DNA of 64,000 bases from Petroclostridium sp. X23. Lineage in GTDB: Bacteria; Bacillota; Clostridia; SK-Y3. The notes beneath the pieces were generated by a model, which was not told the origin of the DNA, did not search any database, and saw only the letters and a list, made by a program, of their open reading frames with translations. Position numbers and translations under genes: made by a program. The stretch lies in assembly GCF_030013905.1 (NCBI RefSeq), contig NZ_CP124862.1, positions 1 through 64,000 of the forward strand. The letters run 5' to 3'. This document shows positions 15,753 through 25,909 of this stretch, piece by piece. Within the stretch, counting starts at the first letter, position 1. Every line of letters begins with the position of its first letter.

Positions 15753-16640
15753 ATGAGTCAGCAAGTATTGGATATACAACAAAAGAGTTCAATAGTTTCT
15801 TCGGACGCTAAAAAAAGCATCAAAAGAAAGAGCAATAAGTTCCGAGTGGGCATACAGATCTTCTTTTTTATATTGATTGCATTAATATCTATCAATCATA
15901 CGTTATCTGAAAAAGGAATAACAATCCCGTTTTTATCATCGGCATCTCTTCATGCAATATGCCCCTTTGGCGGTGTAGTCAGCATGTATAAGCTGGTAAC
16001 TACCGGAACGTTTGTCCAAAAAATCCATGAATCTTCATTTGTCCTAATGACAATCATGTTTATAGCAGCAATCGGGTTCGGACCTTTATTCTGTGGTTGG
16101 GTTTGTCCCTTCGGTTCCTTCCAGGAATGGATTGGCGGGATAGGGAGAAAGGTTTTTAAAAAGAAATATAACCACTTTATTTCCTATAAATTTGATACCT
16201 ATCTGAGATATCTTCGCTATGTGGTATTGTTTTGGGTGATATATATTACCGCTACATCAGGAAAACTATTATTTTCAGATGTAGACCCATACTATGCGCT
16301 TTTCAACTTTTGGAGTGGAGAAGTTGCAATACAGGCATTCATCATGTTAATGGTGATCATCATAGCATCACTGTTCGTTGAGAGGCCATGGTGCAAATAC
16401 TTGTGTCCTTATGGGGCTGTATTAGGAATTGCCAATTTATTCAGAATATTTAAAATAAAAAGAAATGCTTCCACCTGTATATCGTGTAGTGCGTGTGACC
16501 GTGCATGTCCGATGAATATACGCGTCTCAAGCGTGAAGGCGGTTAGGAATCATCAATGTATCAGCTGCATGCAATGTACATCTGAAACAGCTTGTCCTAT
16601 ATCCGATACGGTGCAGATGTCTTTGAAGGGGGATAAATAA
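15753..16640 (+). CDS. membrane polyferredoxin (NapH/CcoG-like 4Fe-4S protein)
   Basis: A 295-residue membrane iron-sulfur protein. About five transmembrane helices carry paired cysteine-proline motifs (CPFGG, FCGWVCPFG, WCKYLCPYG) typical of NapH/RdxA/YccM-type proteins, and two C-terminal ferredoxin motifs (CISCSACDRACP, CISCMQC...ACP) face the cytoplasm. It probably moves electrons across or along the membrane to an exported partner. ATG 15753 is preferred over GTG 15747 given GGAGG at 15740-15744. The stop is one base from the next gene, with which it forms an operon. Confidence 0.85.
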   Translation: MSQQVLDIQQKSSIVSSDAKKSIKRKSNKFRVGIQIFFFILIALISINHTLSEKGITIPFLSSASLHAICPFGGVVSMYKLVTTGTFVQKIHESSFVLMTIMFIAAIGFGPLFCGWVCPFGSFQEWIGGIGRKVFKKKYNHFISYKFDTYLRYLRYVVLFWVIYITATSGKLLFSDVDPYYALFNFWSGEVAIQAFIMLMVIIIASLFVERPWCKYLCPYGAVLGIANLFRIFKIKRNASTCISCSACDRACPMNIRVSSVKAVRNHQCISCMQCTSETACPISDTVQMSLKGDK

Positions 16641-16641
16641 T

Positions 16642-17400
16642 ATGAAGATAAAATCATTTACCTTAGGTGTTATTGTGATTGTTACGATATTCGGTGGAGT
16701 AGCTATTAGCCAAGCCTTTGGCTTATGGAAAACCACATCTTCCAAGGTTCCCGCGAAGTATCAAAGCGGTCCCTTTGCAGGGCAATATAATCCTGCGGAT
16801 ATTAGAGGATCTTATAGTTTCGGCGATATTAGCGAAGTATTCCATATGCCGGTAGAAGATTTGGCGAAGGCTTTCGGGATTCGGGATGATGCTTCCGCTT
16901 CAAGCTTTCAATGCAAAGAGCTTGAGACCATCTATGCAGATGCACAGCAAGCGGGAATGGAAATAGGGACCGGATCGGTAAGACTATTTGTAGCCATGTA
17001 TAAAGGACTGCCTTATGAATTATCAGAAGATACCTACCTGCCTAAAGCAGCGGTGGAGTTATTAAAGAATAAGGTTGATTTATCGCAAGAACAGACAAAA
17101 TATCTTGATGACCATACTGCGGATTTGAATAAGCTTTCAGCAACAGTAGATGCAGAGGCAGTGGCTGTTGATAAACAGGAAACGAAAGGCGATTATAATT
17201 CGACAGAAAAGATGGTAAAAGGACAGACTACATTTAAAGAACTGCTCGACTGGGGAGTGTCCAAAGAAGAGATTGAGACGGTGATAGAAGATAAGCTTCC
17301 GAATTCAACCATGCTCATTAAAGATTATTGCAGTCAGCAAGGGAAGGCTTTCTCAGATATCAAGTCTGCACTGCAGGAAAAAGTAGATGCACTAAAATAG
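16642..17400 (+). CDS. exported protein partner of the polyferredoxin
   Basis: A 252-residue protein with an N-terminal membrane anchor/signal segment (residues 5-26) and a soluble extracytoplasmic body. Two similar short modules are visible: IRGSYSFGDISEVFHMPVED (about 54-73) and a second one near residues 193-215 (TTFKELLDWGVSKEEIETVI), both of the type seen in proteins linked to membrane ferredoxins. No heme or cysteine cluster binding is seen (only two cysteines), so it is unlikely to be an electron carrier itself. Its exact role is unknown; linkage to the upstream gene suggests a redox complex. Confidence 0.65.
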   Translation: MKIKSFTLGVIVIVTIFGGVAISQAFGLWKTTSSKVPAKYQSGPFAGQYNPADIRGSYSFGDISEVFHMPVEDLAKAFGIRDDASASSFQCKELETIYADAQQAGMEIGTGSVRLFVAMYKGLPYELSEDTYLPKAAVELLKNKVDLSQEQTKYLDDHTADLNKLSATVDAEAVAVDKQETKGDYNSTEKMVKGQTTFKELLDWGVSKEEIETVIEDKLPNSTMLIKDYCSQQGKAFSDIKSALQEKVDALK

Positions 17401-17405
17401 GTTAT

Positions 17406-17434
17406 ATTAGACTATCCATGGTGGATAGTCTAAT
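17406..17434. terminator. bidirectional terminator between convergent genes
   Basis: A perfect 13-bp stem (17406-17418 with 17422-17434) and a three-base loop. It overlaps the stop codon of the minus-strand gene. Confidence 0.8.
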
Positions 17435-18044
17435 CGTTTATATTAAAAATTTCCTTCACTGTTTTCAAATCAAGGTGTTTCGTACGTATTACCGTTTGAC
17501 CCATAAAGTCATTTATAAACAGGATATACTCGAATAGGGCTAACTTTTCGTGGTCTTCTTCGATTTTTTCATTAAATACTTTTAGGATATATTTCTGCTT
17601 CTCGGAGTGTTCCGGAAGAACATATATAAAGCCGCCTATCTGAGCAATTGCATGCAGTAAGTCGGTATAATTAAAGCCTTTGCATAATTGAAAGGTCATG
17701 ACTTCGTGGGTGGTTTTCTTGTTATTAAGATTCACGATACCTCCTAGAACACCGCGGCTGGAAGCTGCTTTATAAGTACGATATTCAAAATGAACGGCTA
17801 AGGCGCTCAAGGTATTTCTGACAGCTGCCGAATAATCCCATGTAGTTGCTTCTTTATTAAAGCTTAAGCCGGTATCAATGTGTACAATGATATCCGAATA
17901 ACTTAATATATTTAAAAGCAGCTTTTGGCCTATAGGAACAATCTTACCTTTTTGTGCAGGATAAAATATGGTGAATTCTCTCGTTTCTTTGTTGTTAGAA
18001 GCTTTAATTCTAATGTCCTTATTCCATAAGTTTCGTAAGCTCAT
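17430..18044 (-). CDS. hypothetical protein
   Basis: The only clear minus-strand gene in the window. The start is the ATG at 18044 (reading leftwards), preceded by GGGAGG; an upstream in-frame ATG at 18068 lacks such a site. The 204-residue product is soluble, mixed alpha/beta, without cysteine motifs or signal peptide. Segments such as FYPAQKGKIVPIGQKLLLN and a C-terminal helical region give no recognised family. It converges with the preceding operon and diverges from hemA. Confidence 0.7.
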   Translation of the reverse strand: MSLRNLWNKDIRIKASNNKETREFTIFYPAQKGKIVPIGQKLLLNILSYSDIIVHIDTGLSFNKEATTWDYSAAVRNTLSALAVHFEYRTYKAASSRGVLGGIVNLNNKKTTHEVMTFQLCKGFNYTDLLHAIAQIGGFIYVLPEHSEKQKYILKVFNEKIEEDHEKLALFEYILFINDFMGQTVIRTKHLDLKTVKEIFNIND

Positions 18045-18201
18045 AGTTACCTCCCATAATACAATCATTGCATATCATTATATCACAAAATATCTCAAAA
18101 AAAAAAATAAGTATTTATTATTATGATGCATTTTTCCATGCAGCTAACATTGGACGATTTATGAAATAATAGGATTATTTATACCAATCAGGGAATGTAC
18201 A

Positions 18202-18230
18202 TTGTTTACATATAAAATAAGTGTTATAAT
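18202..18230 (+). promoter_or_regulatory. promoter of the siroheme operon
   Basis: TTGTTT at 18202-18207 and TATAAT at 18225-18230 with a 17-base spacer, 48 bases before hemA. Confidence 0.65.
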
Positions 18231-18277
18231 TTCTAAATAGAAGATGAATAACAGTGATATAGAAAAGTGGGAATGAA

Positions 18278-19525
18278 ATGAATATAGTTGTGATGGGAAT
18301 TGACCATTTAACACCGATTGAAATTCGCGAAAAAGCCTCATATACGTCCGGAAAATATTCGCAGGCGTGTGATTATCTTAATACGCAGCTTGGTGTTGAT
18401 GGATTTATAATATTGTCTACGTGTAATAGAAGTGAAATATACTGTCAGGTTTCAGAAATTGATATTGGTCAGAAAATACTATTTGATTTTTATGCGAATT
18501 TTCATGGAATAGATGAAACGGATATTAGAAAGTATAGCTATTATAAATATGGCGAGCAGGCTATACTACACCTATTTGATGTTGCTTGTGGTCTTAAGTC
18601 TTTAGTGATTGGTGAGGACCAAATATTAGGGCAAATTAAGACCGCTCATAGAGAGGCCATGCATGCGAAACATACGTCAGCAGTATTGAATCGCCTGTTT
18701 TTTACTGCTGTCACAGCATCTAAAGAAGTAAAAAGCAAGACGGGAATATCAAAAAGTTCACTTTCTATCAGTTCGATAGGCGTAAAATTTATTGAAGATT
18801 ATTTTGAAAGAAAGATACAAGATAAAAAGGTATTGGTAATCGGCACGGGAAAAATGGGTAGATTGGCGGTAAAAAAGCTTATATGTTCGGGTGTAAATAA
18901 TATTATGATGACAAATAGAACACACCATCACGCAGTACAATTTCAGAAAGAAGTATCCGGTGCGGTGACTATCTCTTACGAAAGGCGCTATGAATATATT
19001 AATGATATTGATGTGGTCATCTCTTGTACCAGTAGTCCCCATTATACGATTACTTATGAAATGCTGCGTATTGCAAAGAATGAAGATAAAGAACTCTGCT
19101 TACTTGACTTGGCTGTCCCAAGAGATATAGAAAAAGAAATTGGCTGCATGAAGGGTATTCACTTGTTCACCATAGATGATCTTGATAAGGTTGTGAAAAG
19201 AAACCTGAAAAAACGCTTAGATGATTCAATAGGTGCACAGCGTATTATTGATTGCTACTATAACGGATTCATGGAGTGGCTGGCAAGATATGAAAGTATA
19301 CAAGACATAAAAAACGTGCATATCTATGGCAGAAGCATATTGGAAAGGCAGTATCAATATGCTGTTAAGAAAATGAAAATTTCAGATGAAAGACAGAAAG
19401 CAGTCATGTATAAAATACTGAAGAACTCTATCGATAGTATTGTGAATCCTATTATGGAAAATACAAAAGTAGAATGTCAAAATAAAAGTGTAAACGAATT
19501 TTTAAAAGAAGTATTTAACAAGTAG
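18278..19525 (+). CDS. hemA: glutamyl-tRNA reductase
   Basis: A 415-residue enzyme that reduces glutamyl-tRNA to glutamate-1-semialdehyde with NADPH, the first committed step of C5 tetrapyrrole synthesis. The catalytic cysteine lies in LSTCNRSEIY; the NADPH domain has VIGTGKMGRLAVKKL; the RNA-contact GEDQILGQIK block follows the catalytic domain, and a helical dimerisation region ends the protein. First gene of the operon running to hemL; the next gene begins within ten bases. Confidence 0.96.
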   Translation: MNIVVMGIDHLTPIEIREKASYTSGKYSQACDYLNTQLGVDGFIILSTCNRSEIYCQVSEIDIGQKILFDFYANFHGIDETDIRKYSYYKYGEQAILHLFDVACGLKSLVIGEDQILGQIKTAHREAMHAKHTSAVLNRLFFTAVTASKEVKSKTGISKSSLSISSIGVKFIEDYFERKIQDKKVLVIGTGKMGRLAVKKLICSGVNNIMMTNRTHHHAVQFQKEVSGAVTISYERRYEYINDIDVVISCTSSPHYTITYEMLRIAKNEDKELCLLDLAVPRDIEKEIGCMKGIHLFTIDDLDKVVKRNLKKRLDDSIGAQRIIDCYYNGFMEWLARYESIQDIKNVHIYGRSILERQYQYAVKKMKISDERQKAVMYKILKNSIDSIVNPIMENTKVECQNKSVNEFLKEVFNK

Positions 19526-19533
19526 AGGTGTAT

Positions 19534-20211
19534 ATGATTATGAGCTTCTACCCGATATTTATAAATATTCAAGGTCGAAAATGCGTTGTGGTAGGCGGCG
19601 GGAAGGTTGCTTGCAGGAAAATAAAGGCACTCTGCCAATATGGCGCTGACATTGAAGTAGTCAGCCCTTGGTTTACCGATGAAATCGAACAACTGTCTTT
19701 AAAAGGAATGGTTACTTTAAAAAGAAAGTCATACACATCGGATGACCTTGGTAATGCTTTTATTGTCTTTGCGGAAACAGACAGTAAAGAGATAAATGCA
19801 GCGGTGGCAAAGGATGCACACAAGATGAATATACTTTTAAATTGTGGAGATGATGTTCCAAACTCTTCATTTATATCTCCTGCCGTTTATCAAGATGGAG
19901 ACCTGTCTATCGCAATTTCAACCGGGGGAGCTTTTCCGAAGCTTACGCAAAGGATCAAAAAACAATTAGAAAAACAATATGACGGAAGATATAGCGCCAT
20001 ATTGAACTGTTTGGGGCAACTGAGACAAAAAGCGCTTTGCAGCATAAAGAATGATCAAGTCAGGAAAGAATTATTTGATAAGGTTATCGAGGATGATATG
20101 ATTCAAATTGCATTGAGTAAAGGGATAGAAATTTATGAACAAAAAATAAATGAGACATTTGAGGAGTATTACAATGAACAAGACAGTAGTACTGGGTTCC
20201 AGGGGAAGTGA
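19534..20211 (+). CDS. precorrin-2 dehydrogenase / sirohydrochlorin ferrochelatase-type
   Basis: A ~225-residue protein of the CysG-N/Met8/SirC family that oxidises precorrin-2 to sirohydrochlorin using NAD and may insert iron to give siroheme. The Rossmann motif VVGGGKVACRKIKAL opens the protein, preceded by a short beta strand YPIFINIQ. STGGAFPKLTQRIKKQLE matches the family core. AGAGGTG at 19524-19530 supports ATG 19534; 19540 is possible. Its end overlaps hemC by 38 bases. Confidence 0.88.
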   Translation: MIMSFYPIFINIQGRKCVVVGGGKVACRKIKALCQYGADIEVVSPWFTDEIEQLSLKGMVTLKRKSYTSDDLGNAFIVFAETDSKEINAAVAKDAHKMNILLNCGDDVPNSSFISPAVYQDGDLSIAISTGGAFPKLTQRIKKQLEKQYDGRYSAILNCLGQLRQKALCSIKNDQVRKELFDKVIEDDMIQIALSKGIEIYEQKINETFEEYYNEQDSSTGFQGK

Positions 20212-21061
20212 CTTGGCGTTAAAACAAACCGAATGGGTCATAGCTAAATTGAAAGAGGTTTTTCCTGAGATTGAATGTAAAATCAAGATCATTAAAACCA
20301 AAGGGGATAAGATTCTGGATGTAACGTTGGATAAAATCGGAGGAAAAGGCTTGTTTGTCAAAGAAATTGAGCATGAGCTTCTACAGGGAACCATTGATAT
20401 GGCGGTACATAGTATGAAGGATGTACCTGTAGAAATGCCTGACGGGTTAAGAATCGCTGCGGTATCATGCAGGGAAGACGCCAGGGATGTGTTGGTGTCC
20501 AGAACAGGTAAGAAAATCATGGAGATGCCGGCAGGTGCTGTGGTTGGCACAAGCAGTCTTAGAAGACAGGTACAGATCCTGCAAATGAGGCCGGATATTC
20601 ATATTGTGCCCTTGCGCGGGAATATTCTCACCAGACTGAATAAAGTAAAATCAGACTTCGATGCGATCGTGCTTGCTGCCGCAGGATTAAAGCGCGCAGG
20701 TCTTGAGTACCAAGTGACGGAGTATTTTGAATCTGACCAATTTATTCCTGCCGTGGGACAGGGGATTTTAGGAATAGAAACGAGAGATGATGATAATATT
20801 TCCCAGGAAATGTTAAAAACTGTACATGATGATCATGCTTTTATATGTTTACAAGCAGAAAGAGCTTTTTTAGCAAGATTAAATGGAGGATGTCATGTTC
20901 CTATCGGTGCCTATGCATGTTTAGAAGAGAACACTTTGAAAATGCACGGTATGTTGTATAGGGATCACATGGTGAAAGAATATACCGAAGGTGATATTGA
21001 CCATCCCGAAGAACTGGGCATAGCACTGGCTGAAAAAATATTAGCTAAGTTTAATGGGTAA
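20174..21061 (+). CDS. hemC: porphobilinogen deaminase (hydroxymethylbilane synthase)
   Basis: A 295-residue enzyme that links four porphobilinogen units. Visible motifs: GSRGSDLALKQTEWV at the N-terminus, KGLFVKEIE, AVHSMKDVP, GTSSLRRQVQ, LRGNILTRLNKV and the dipyrromethane cofactor cysteine in LNGGCHVPIG. ATG 20174 with GAGGAG at 20161-20166 is the start; a longer reading frame upstream is not needed. It lies inside the hemA-hemL operon, overlapping the preceding siroheme gene. Confidence 0.96.
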   Translation: MNKTVVLGSRGSDLALKQTEWVIAKLKEVFPEIECKIKIIKTKGDKILDVTLDKIGGKGLFVKEIEHELLQGTIDMAVHSMKDVPVEMPDGLRIAAVSCREDARDVLVSRTGKKIMEMPAGAVVGTSSLRRQVQILQMRPDIHIVPLRGNILTRLNKVKSDFDAIVLAAAGLKRAGLEYQVTEYFESDQFIPAVGQGILGIETRDDDNISQEMLKTVHDDHAFICLQAERAFLARLNGGCHVPIGAYACLEENTLKMHGMLYRDHMVKEYTEGDIDHPEELGIALAEKILAKFNG

Positions 21062-21081
21062 TGATGTTGGAGGTATATCAA

Positions 21082-22587
21082 ATGAAAAAAGGAAAAGTAT
21101 ACTTGGTAGGCGCAGGACCCGGTGACTACAAATTAATTACACTTAAGGCGCTTGAATTAATACAAAAAGCGGAGGTCTTAGTCTATGACAGACTGGTAAA
21201 TAAGAAGATTTTAAAATACAGACCCACAGGTTGTGAATTGGTATATGTCGGGAAAAAACCAAATCATCACACATTGACACAAGATCAAATTAATGATGTT
21301 TTGATACAAAAAGCCAATGAAGGGAAGATAGTCGTTCGATTGAAAGGCGGAGACCCTTTTATTTTCGGACGTGGCGGAGAAGAAGCGGAATATATCCGGC
21401 AGCACGGAGCAGACTTTGAAATCGTTCCGGGAATATCCTCTTTCTATGCTTGTCCTGCCTATGCGGGCATTCCGGTAACACATCGTGATTTTAGCACCTC
21501 CGTACATGTGATTACCGGACATGAAGAAGATGGAAAGCAGGATGTTGATTATGCTGCTTTGGCTAAACTTAAGGGTACGCTGGTATTTTTGATGGGGATG
21601 AAAAACATAGGGACAATTACCCGAAATTTGATTAAAAACGGTAAAGCACCTGCTACTCCCGCTGCGGTTATTCACTGGGGGACTACATCAAGACAGAGGA
21701 CTGCCGCAGGAACCATTGAAAGCATTGAGGATATCGTCAAGGAAAAAAATATCACCTCTCCTTCGGTTCTTGTGATCGGAGAAGTAGTGACGCTTCAAAA
21801 GGAATTGGAGTGGTTGTCCTTAAAGCCATTGTTCGGGAAAAGAATACTTGTAACAAGAACGGTTTCTCAAGCTTCGCAGCTAACAGATAAAATTGAAGCG
21901 TTAGGTGGTGATGCGGTGGAATTTCCTACAATCACTATTGAAGAGCCGCTTAGTCATACGGAACTTGATGACGCCTTACAGAGGCTTAATATATACAACT
22001 GGCTGATATTTACCAGTGTCAATGGTGTAGATGGCTTCTTTAATAGAATGAGATATCATAAAATAGATATTAGAGCACTGGGAAATATAAAGATTTTTGC
22101 AATCGGGGCTAAAACAAAAGCAAAGGTTGAGCGTATGGGATTGAATATTGATGCTGTGCCTAATGTATTTAACAGCAGTGAAGCAGTTAAAGTTCTGAGT
22201 GAATACATTACAAGGGGAGATAAGGTACTGTTCCCTACATCTAATTTGGCGAAGGATACCATCATTAACTGTGTTGAAGGGAAAGGCGGGACAATTCATA
22301 AGGTAGATGCGTATAGAACAGAACCGAATTATGAAGTAGATCCGGATATCATAGAAGATATAAAAAGCGGTAAAATTGATATCATTACATTCGCCAGTTC
22401 TTCTGCAGTTGAAAATTTCGTAAGAATAGCGGGAGCCGATATTGGGAATGCGCAAATATGTTCCATAGGGCCCATGACAACCGAAACTGCGGTATCCTTT
22501 GGACTAAAGGTGACAGCGACTGCGTCCAATGCAACGATGGAAGATTTAATGGACAAAATTCTAGAAGTTTGTGGGGTGAAAATATGA
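21082..22587 (+). CDS. cobA-hemD: fused uroporphyrinogen-III methyltransferase / synthase
   Basis: A 501-residue bifunctional protein. Residues ~1-245 are the SAM-dependent uroporphyrinogen-III C-methyltransferase ([45 protein letters not shown]-type and PVTHRD-type motifs). Residues ~250-500 are uroporphyrinogen-III synthase ([35 protein letters not shown]). The fusion, common in Clostridia, channels hydroxymethylbilane to precorrin-2. ATG 21082 follows TTGGAGG; it ends with a 4-base ATGA overlap with hemB. Confidence 0.95.
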   Translation: MKKGKVYLVGAGPGDYKLITLKALELIQKAEVLVYDRLVNKKILKYRPTGCELVYVGKKPNHHTLTQDQINDVLIQKANEGKIVVRLKGGDPFIFGRGGEEAEYIRQHGADFEIVPGISSFYACPAYAGIPVTHRDFSTSVHVITGHEEDGKQDVDYAALAKLKGTLVFLMGMKNIGTITRNLIKNGKAPATPAAVIHWGTTSRQRTAAGTIESIEDIVKEKNITSPSVLVIGEVVTLQKELEWLSLKPLFGKRILVTRTVSQASQLTDKIEALGGDAVEFPTITIEEPLSHTELDDALQRLNIYNWLIFTSVNGVDGFFNRMRYHKIDIRALGNIKIFAIGAKTKAKVERMGLNIDAVPNVFNSSEAVKVLSEYITRGDKVLFPTSNLAKDTIINCVEGKGGTIHKVDAYRTEPNYEVDPDIIEDIKSGKIDIITFASSSAVENFVRIAGADIGNAQICSIGPMTTETAVSFGLKVTATASNATMEDLMDKILEVCGVKI

Positions 22588-23573
22588 ATATTCCTAAAAG
22601 ACCAAGAAGGCTGAGAGCTAATCAGAATATCAGGAGTCTGGTAAAAGAAACCGTTTTAACCGGAGATGATTTTATATATCCGCTGTTTGTCGTTGAAGGA
22701 GAGGGGGTAAAAAAAGAGATATCCTCTTTGCCGGGCTGCTATCATTTATCTCTCGATATGCTTCATGATGAGATTGAAGAGTTGTGCAGCTTGGGAATAA
22801 GAGCAGTGCTTTTGTTTGGTATACCCGATCAAAAGGATAAGATAGGCTCGGGTGCGTTTGCGGAAGATGGTATTGTACAAAAGGCAGTAAGATGCATAAA
22901 GAAGATGAACAAAGATATTTTAGTAGTAACCGATGTTTGTCTATGCGAGTATACCAGCCACGGTCACTGCGGGCGCATCAAAAATGGTGATGTGGATAAT
23001 GATTCCACACTGGATTTAATTGCGCAAACAGCGTTATCGCATGTGCAAGCAGGCGCCGATATGGTAGCACCATCGGATATGATGGACGGAAGGGTGGCGG
23101 CTATAAGAAAAATACTTGATAAGAATAAATTTACGAATACCGCCATTATGGCGTATAGTGCAAAATATGCGTCTGCCTTTTACGGACCTTTTAGAGAGGC
23201 AGCTTCTTCCACTCCGCAGTTTGGAGACCGGAAAACCTATCAGATGGACCCTGCCAATAAGCTGGAGGCATTAAAAGAAGTGGAGTTGGATATAGAAGAA
23301 GGAGCAGACATCGTCATGGTTAAGCCTGCCTTGTCCTATCTGGATATCATCAATGAAGTAAAACGGGGATGTAAAATACCGGTGGCTGCTTACAATGTTA
23401 GCGGTGAATACGCTATGTTAAAAGCGGCTGCTAAGATGGGATGGCTGGATGAGAAAAAAGCTGCGCTGGAAATGCTTACTTCCATTAAGAGAGCAGGCGC
23501 TGACATGATTATAACCTATTATGCCAAAGATGTTGCAAGATGGATGAAGGAGGACGGGATGTATGCAATATAA
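22584..23573 (+). CDS. hemB: porphobilinogen synthase (ALA dehydratase)
   Basis: A 329-residue enzyme condensing two 5-aminolevulinates. The zinc cysteine cluster [14 protein letters not shown] is complete, indicating the Zn-dependent form; Schiff-base lysines lie in AYSAKYAS and [10 protein letters not shown]. Start ATG 22584 overlaps the stop of cobA-hemD (ATGA), and its 3' end overlaps hemL by 11 bases, so both junctions are translationally coupled. Confidence 0.97.
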   Translation: MNIPKRPRRLRANQNIRSLVKETVLTGDDFIYPLFVVEGEGVKKEISSLPGCYHLSLDMLHDEIEELCSLGIRAVLLFGIPDQKDKIGSGAFAEDGIVQKAVRCIKKMNKDILVVTDVCLCEYTSHGHCGRIKNGDVDNDSTLDLIAQTALSHVQAGADMVAPSDMMDGRVAAIRKILDKNKFTNTAIMAYSAKYASAFYGPFREAASSTPQFGDRKTYQMDPANKLEALKEVELDIEEGADIVMVKPALSYLDIINEVKRGCKIPVAAYNVSGEYAMLKAAAKMGWLDEKKAALEMLTSIKRAGADMIITYYAKDVARWMKEDGMYAI

Positions 23574-24849
23574 TCGTTCAGAAATGTTGTTTGATGAAGC
23601 TAAGAGATTTATTCCGGGGGGGGTAAATAGCCCGGTAAGAGCATTTAAATCTGTTGGACTGGTTCCGCCTTTTATTAAGAGCGCAAAAGGATCTAAAATA
23701 TATGATGAAGATGGAAATGAGTATATTGACTATGTAGGCTCATGGGGACCGATGATTTTAGGTCACGCCCATGAACGTGTAATCAATGCCATTACCGCTG
23801 TGGCTGAAAAAGGAACGAGTTTTGGTGCGCCCATTGAAGCGGAAATAAAGTTAGCACGGTTGATTTGCGAGTTGATTCCATCGATAGAGTTGGTAAGGAT
23901 GGTAAACTCAGGTACTGAAGCCACTATGAGTGCCATACGGCTGGCCAGAGGGTATACCGGACGAAATAAAATTATTAAATTCGAAGGTTGTTATCACGGT
24001 CACTCGGATAGCTTGCTGATTAAGGCAGGGTCAGGCGCGCTGACTTTCGGTGTTCCCGATAGTCCCGGTGTTCCGGCTGATTTTGCAAAGCATACGCTGT
24101 CCGCTTCTTATAATAATTTGGAAGAAGTTAAACAACTTTTTGAAAAGTTTGGTGAAGAGATCGCGGCGGTGATCATCGAGCCGGTAGCAGGTAATATGGG
24201 CGTGGTTGTACCGGAAGGAGGATTTTTAAAAGGATTGCGTGATATTACCACACAGTATGGCGCACTTCTTATATTTGATGAAGTCATGACCGGATTCAGA
24301 GTCTCGCTGCAGTGTGCCCAAGGATTATACAATATTACGCCGGACTTGACTACATTTGGGAAGATTATCGGTGGAGGACTTCCGGTAGGGGCTTACGGTG
24401 GGAAAAGAGAGATTATGGAAAAAGTTTCTCCTGTCGGACCGGTGTATCAGGCAGGAACTCTATCAGGAAATCCTATCGCTATGGCTGCAGGATTGGAAAC
24501 TCTGACAATGTTAAAAGAAAATCCGTCTATATACGAGGAATTGGAGCGTAAATCGAAACAACTGGAAGAAGGTCTGAAAGAACATATCGGGCAGCTTGCG
24601 TTGCCAATGAGCTTTAACAGAGTCGGTTCAATGTTGTGTATGTTCTTTACCGGAGAAAAAGTAAAGGATTACAAAAGCGCCGTTACATCAGATACTCAAA
24701 AGTTCGCAAGGTATTTTAGAAATATGCTGCAAACGGGGATTTATATTGCACCGTCACAATATGAAGCAATGTTTGTATCTATCGCCCATACCGATGAAGA
24801 TATTGAAAAAACCATAGAAGCATCCTATGGAGCTTTAAAAAATATTTGA
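23563..24849 (+). CDS. hemL: glutamate-1-semialdehyde 2,1-aminomutase
   Basis: A 428-residue PLP-dependent enzyme converting glutamate-1-semialdehyde to 5-aminolevulinate. Motifs: [37 protein letters not shown], the PLP aspartate in [11 protein letters not shown], and the Schiff-base lysine in [17 protein letters not shown]. Start ATG 23563 with AAGGAGGA upstream, inside the hemB end. It supplies ALA with HemA even though it is last in the operon. No hemE/hemG/hemH is present, so the operon points to siroheme or cobalamin precursors rather than heme. Confidence 0.97.
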   Translation: MQYNRSEMLFDEAKRFIPGGVNSPVRAFKSVGLVPPFIKSAKGSKIYDEDGNEYIDYVGSWGPMILGHAHERVINAITAVAEKGTSFGAPIEAEIKLARLICELIPSIELVRMVNSGTEATMSAIRLARGYTGRNKIIKFEGCYHGHSDSLLIKAGSGALTFGVPDSPGVPADFAKHTLSASYNNLEEVKQLFEKFGEEIAAVIIEPVAGNMGVVVPEGGFLKGLRDITTQYGALLIFDEVMTGFRVSLQCAQGLYNITPDLTTFGKIIGGGLPVGAYGGKREIMEKVSPVGPVYQAGTLSGNPIAMAAGLETLTMLKENPSIYEELERKSKQLEEGLKEHIGQLALPMSFNRVGSMLCMFFTGEKVKDYKSAVTSDTQKFARYFRNMLQTGIYIAPSQYEAMFVSIAHTDEDIEKTIEASYGALKNI

Positions 24850-24948
24850 TTTTTATATTTTCCGCTTTTTGTTTTGAATTCTATAAGAATATGGTATAAT
24901 CTCAATATACTCACATTTTTACTAAACAAAAGAGAGAGGGCAAAATAC

Positions 24949-25095
24949 TTGAGATTAAACAGGCTAAAAAAATATAAATTACAAAAAGAATTAAAAATGC
25001 GGATAATCTTTTATTTTTTTATATTCATTCCATTGGTTTCTATTTTGTTAGGTTATTTAATAGCAAGAATTTTTATTTCCCCTTATTTTAAATAG
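24949..25095 (+). CDS. small single-span membrane protein
   Basis: A 48-residue protein with a strongly basic N-terminus (RLNRLKKYKLQKELKM) and one transmembrane helix (about residues 18-43). TTG 24949 after AGAGAGGG is preferred over an upstream ATG at 24874 without ribosome site. TATAAT at 24895-24900 with TG extension is a plausible promoter. Function unknown. Confidence 0.55.
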   Translation: MRLNRLKKYKLQKELKMRIIFYFFIFIPLVSILLGYLIARIFISPYFK

Positions 25096-25126
25096 ATATT
25101 TCAATTTTTCTGAAAGGGATGTTTTT

Positions 25127-25465
25127 ATGAGGTTAAGTCAAGTTAGAGAGATTTTAAATGCACAGGTATTAACCGGTGATGAGTATCTCGATATGGAAGT
25201 CAAATCGGCCTGCGGATGTGACCTGATGAGTGACGTTTTGGCATTTGTTAAAGATCAAGGACTTTTGTTAACCGGCCTTGTTAATCCACAGGTTGTAAGA
25301 ACAGCAGAAATGATGGATATCAGAGTTATCATTTTTGTAAGAGGCAAGGCACCTGAAGGTGAAATGTTAAAACTCGCTAAAGATAAAGAGATGGTATTGT
25401 TTACTACGGCTTATCCATTATATACTGCCTGCGGATTATTATACAGTGCTGGTCTAAGGGGTTGA
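25127..25465 (+). CDS. DRTGG-domain protein
   Basis: A 112-residue protein of the DRTGG fold, small modules also found in phosphotransacetylase-like and CBS-associated regulators. It begins RLSQVREILNAQVLTGDEYLD and ends with a TACGLLYSAGL helix. A second family member sits at 27562. Such genes recur with [FeFe] hydrogenase-like signalling proteins in Clostridia, as here; ligand and role are unknown. Starts the cluster leading to the divergent H-cluster protein, with AAAGGGATG upstream. Confidence 0.78.
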   Translation: MRLSQVREILNAQVLTGDEYLDMEVKSACGCDLMSDVLAFVKDQGLLLTGLVNPQVVRTAEMMDIRVIIFVRGKAPEGEMLKLAKDKEMVLFTTAYPLYTACGLLYSAGLRG

Positions 25466-25474
25466 AATACCAAC

Positions 25475-25909
25475 ATGAAAAATAGTAAAAATGTTATTTC
25501 GTTGCATTATGAAATTAACGGCGAGGACTTTTCTTTAGCAGGAGAAGCATCCAGTAACGTAAAAAAGATATTAAAGCAATTAGGAGTAAGTCCGGAAACA
25601 ATACGTAAAGTATCTATTGCAATGTATGAAGGGGAAATCAATATGGTGATTCATGCATATGGAGGAATTGCCGATGTGGATATTTCTCCTGAGCAAGTTA
25701 AAATCGTACTTCAAGATGAAGGGCCGGGTATTCCTGATATCACATTAGCTATGAAGGAAGGATATTCAACTGCTCCTGATACAATCCGGGAGCTTGGATT
25801 TGGAGCAGGTATGGGGCTGCCAAATATGAAAAAATATACCGATCATATGGATATTACTTCGGAAATAGGTAAAGGAACAAAGGTCGAAATGATAGTCAAA
25901 ATAACATAG
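25475..25909 (+). CDS. RsbW-like anti-sigma/serine kinase-type ATPase
   Basis: A 144-residue GHKL ATPase of the anti-sigma factor kinase type. The N-box is in AMYEGEINMVIHAYGG, the G1 box in LQDEGPGIPDI and the G2 box in GFGAGMGLPNMKKYTD. It has no sensor or phosphoacceptor domain. It could phosphorylate an anti-anti-sigma-like partner; none is adjacent. Starts ten bases after the DRTGG gene, in the same operon. Confidence 0.85.
   Translation: MKNSKNVISLHYEINGEDFSLAGEASSNVKKILKQLGVSPETIRKVSIAMYEGEINMVIHAYGGIADVDISPEQVKIVLQDEGPGIPDITLAMKEGYSTAPDTIRELGFGAGMGLPNMKKYTDHMDITSEIGKGTKVEMIVKIT

Noticed and set aside
17196..17206. Spo0A-like box TTCGACAGA inside a coding region
   Set aside because: Within the exported-protein gene away from any promoter; likely chance.
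22458..22583. Longer N-terminus for hemB
   Set aside because: Lies inside cobA-hemD; ATG 22584 gives the standard HemB length with an ATGA overlap.
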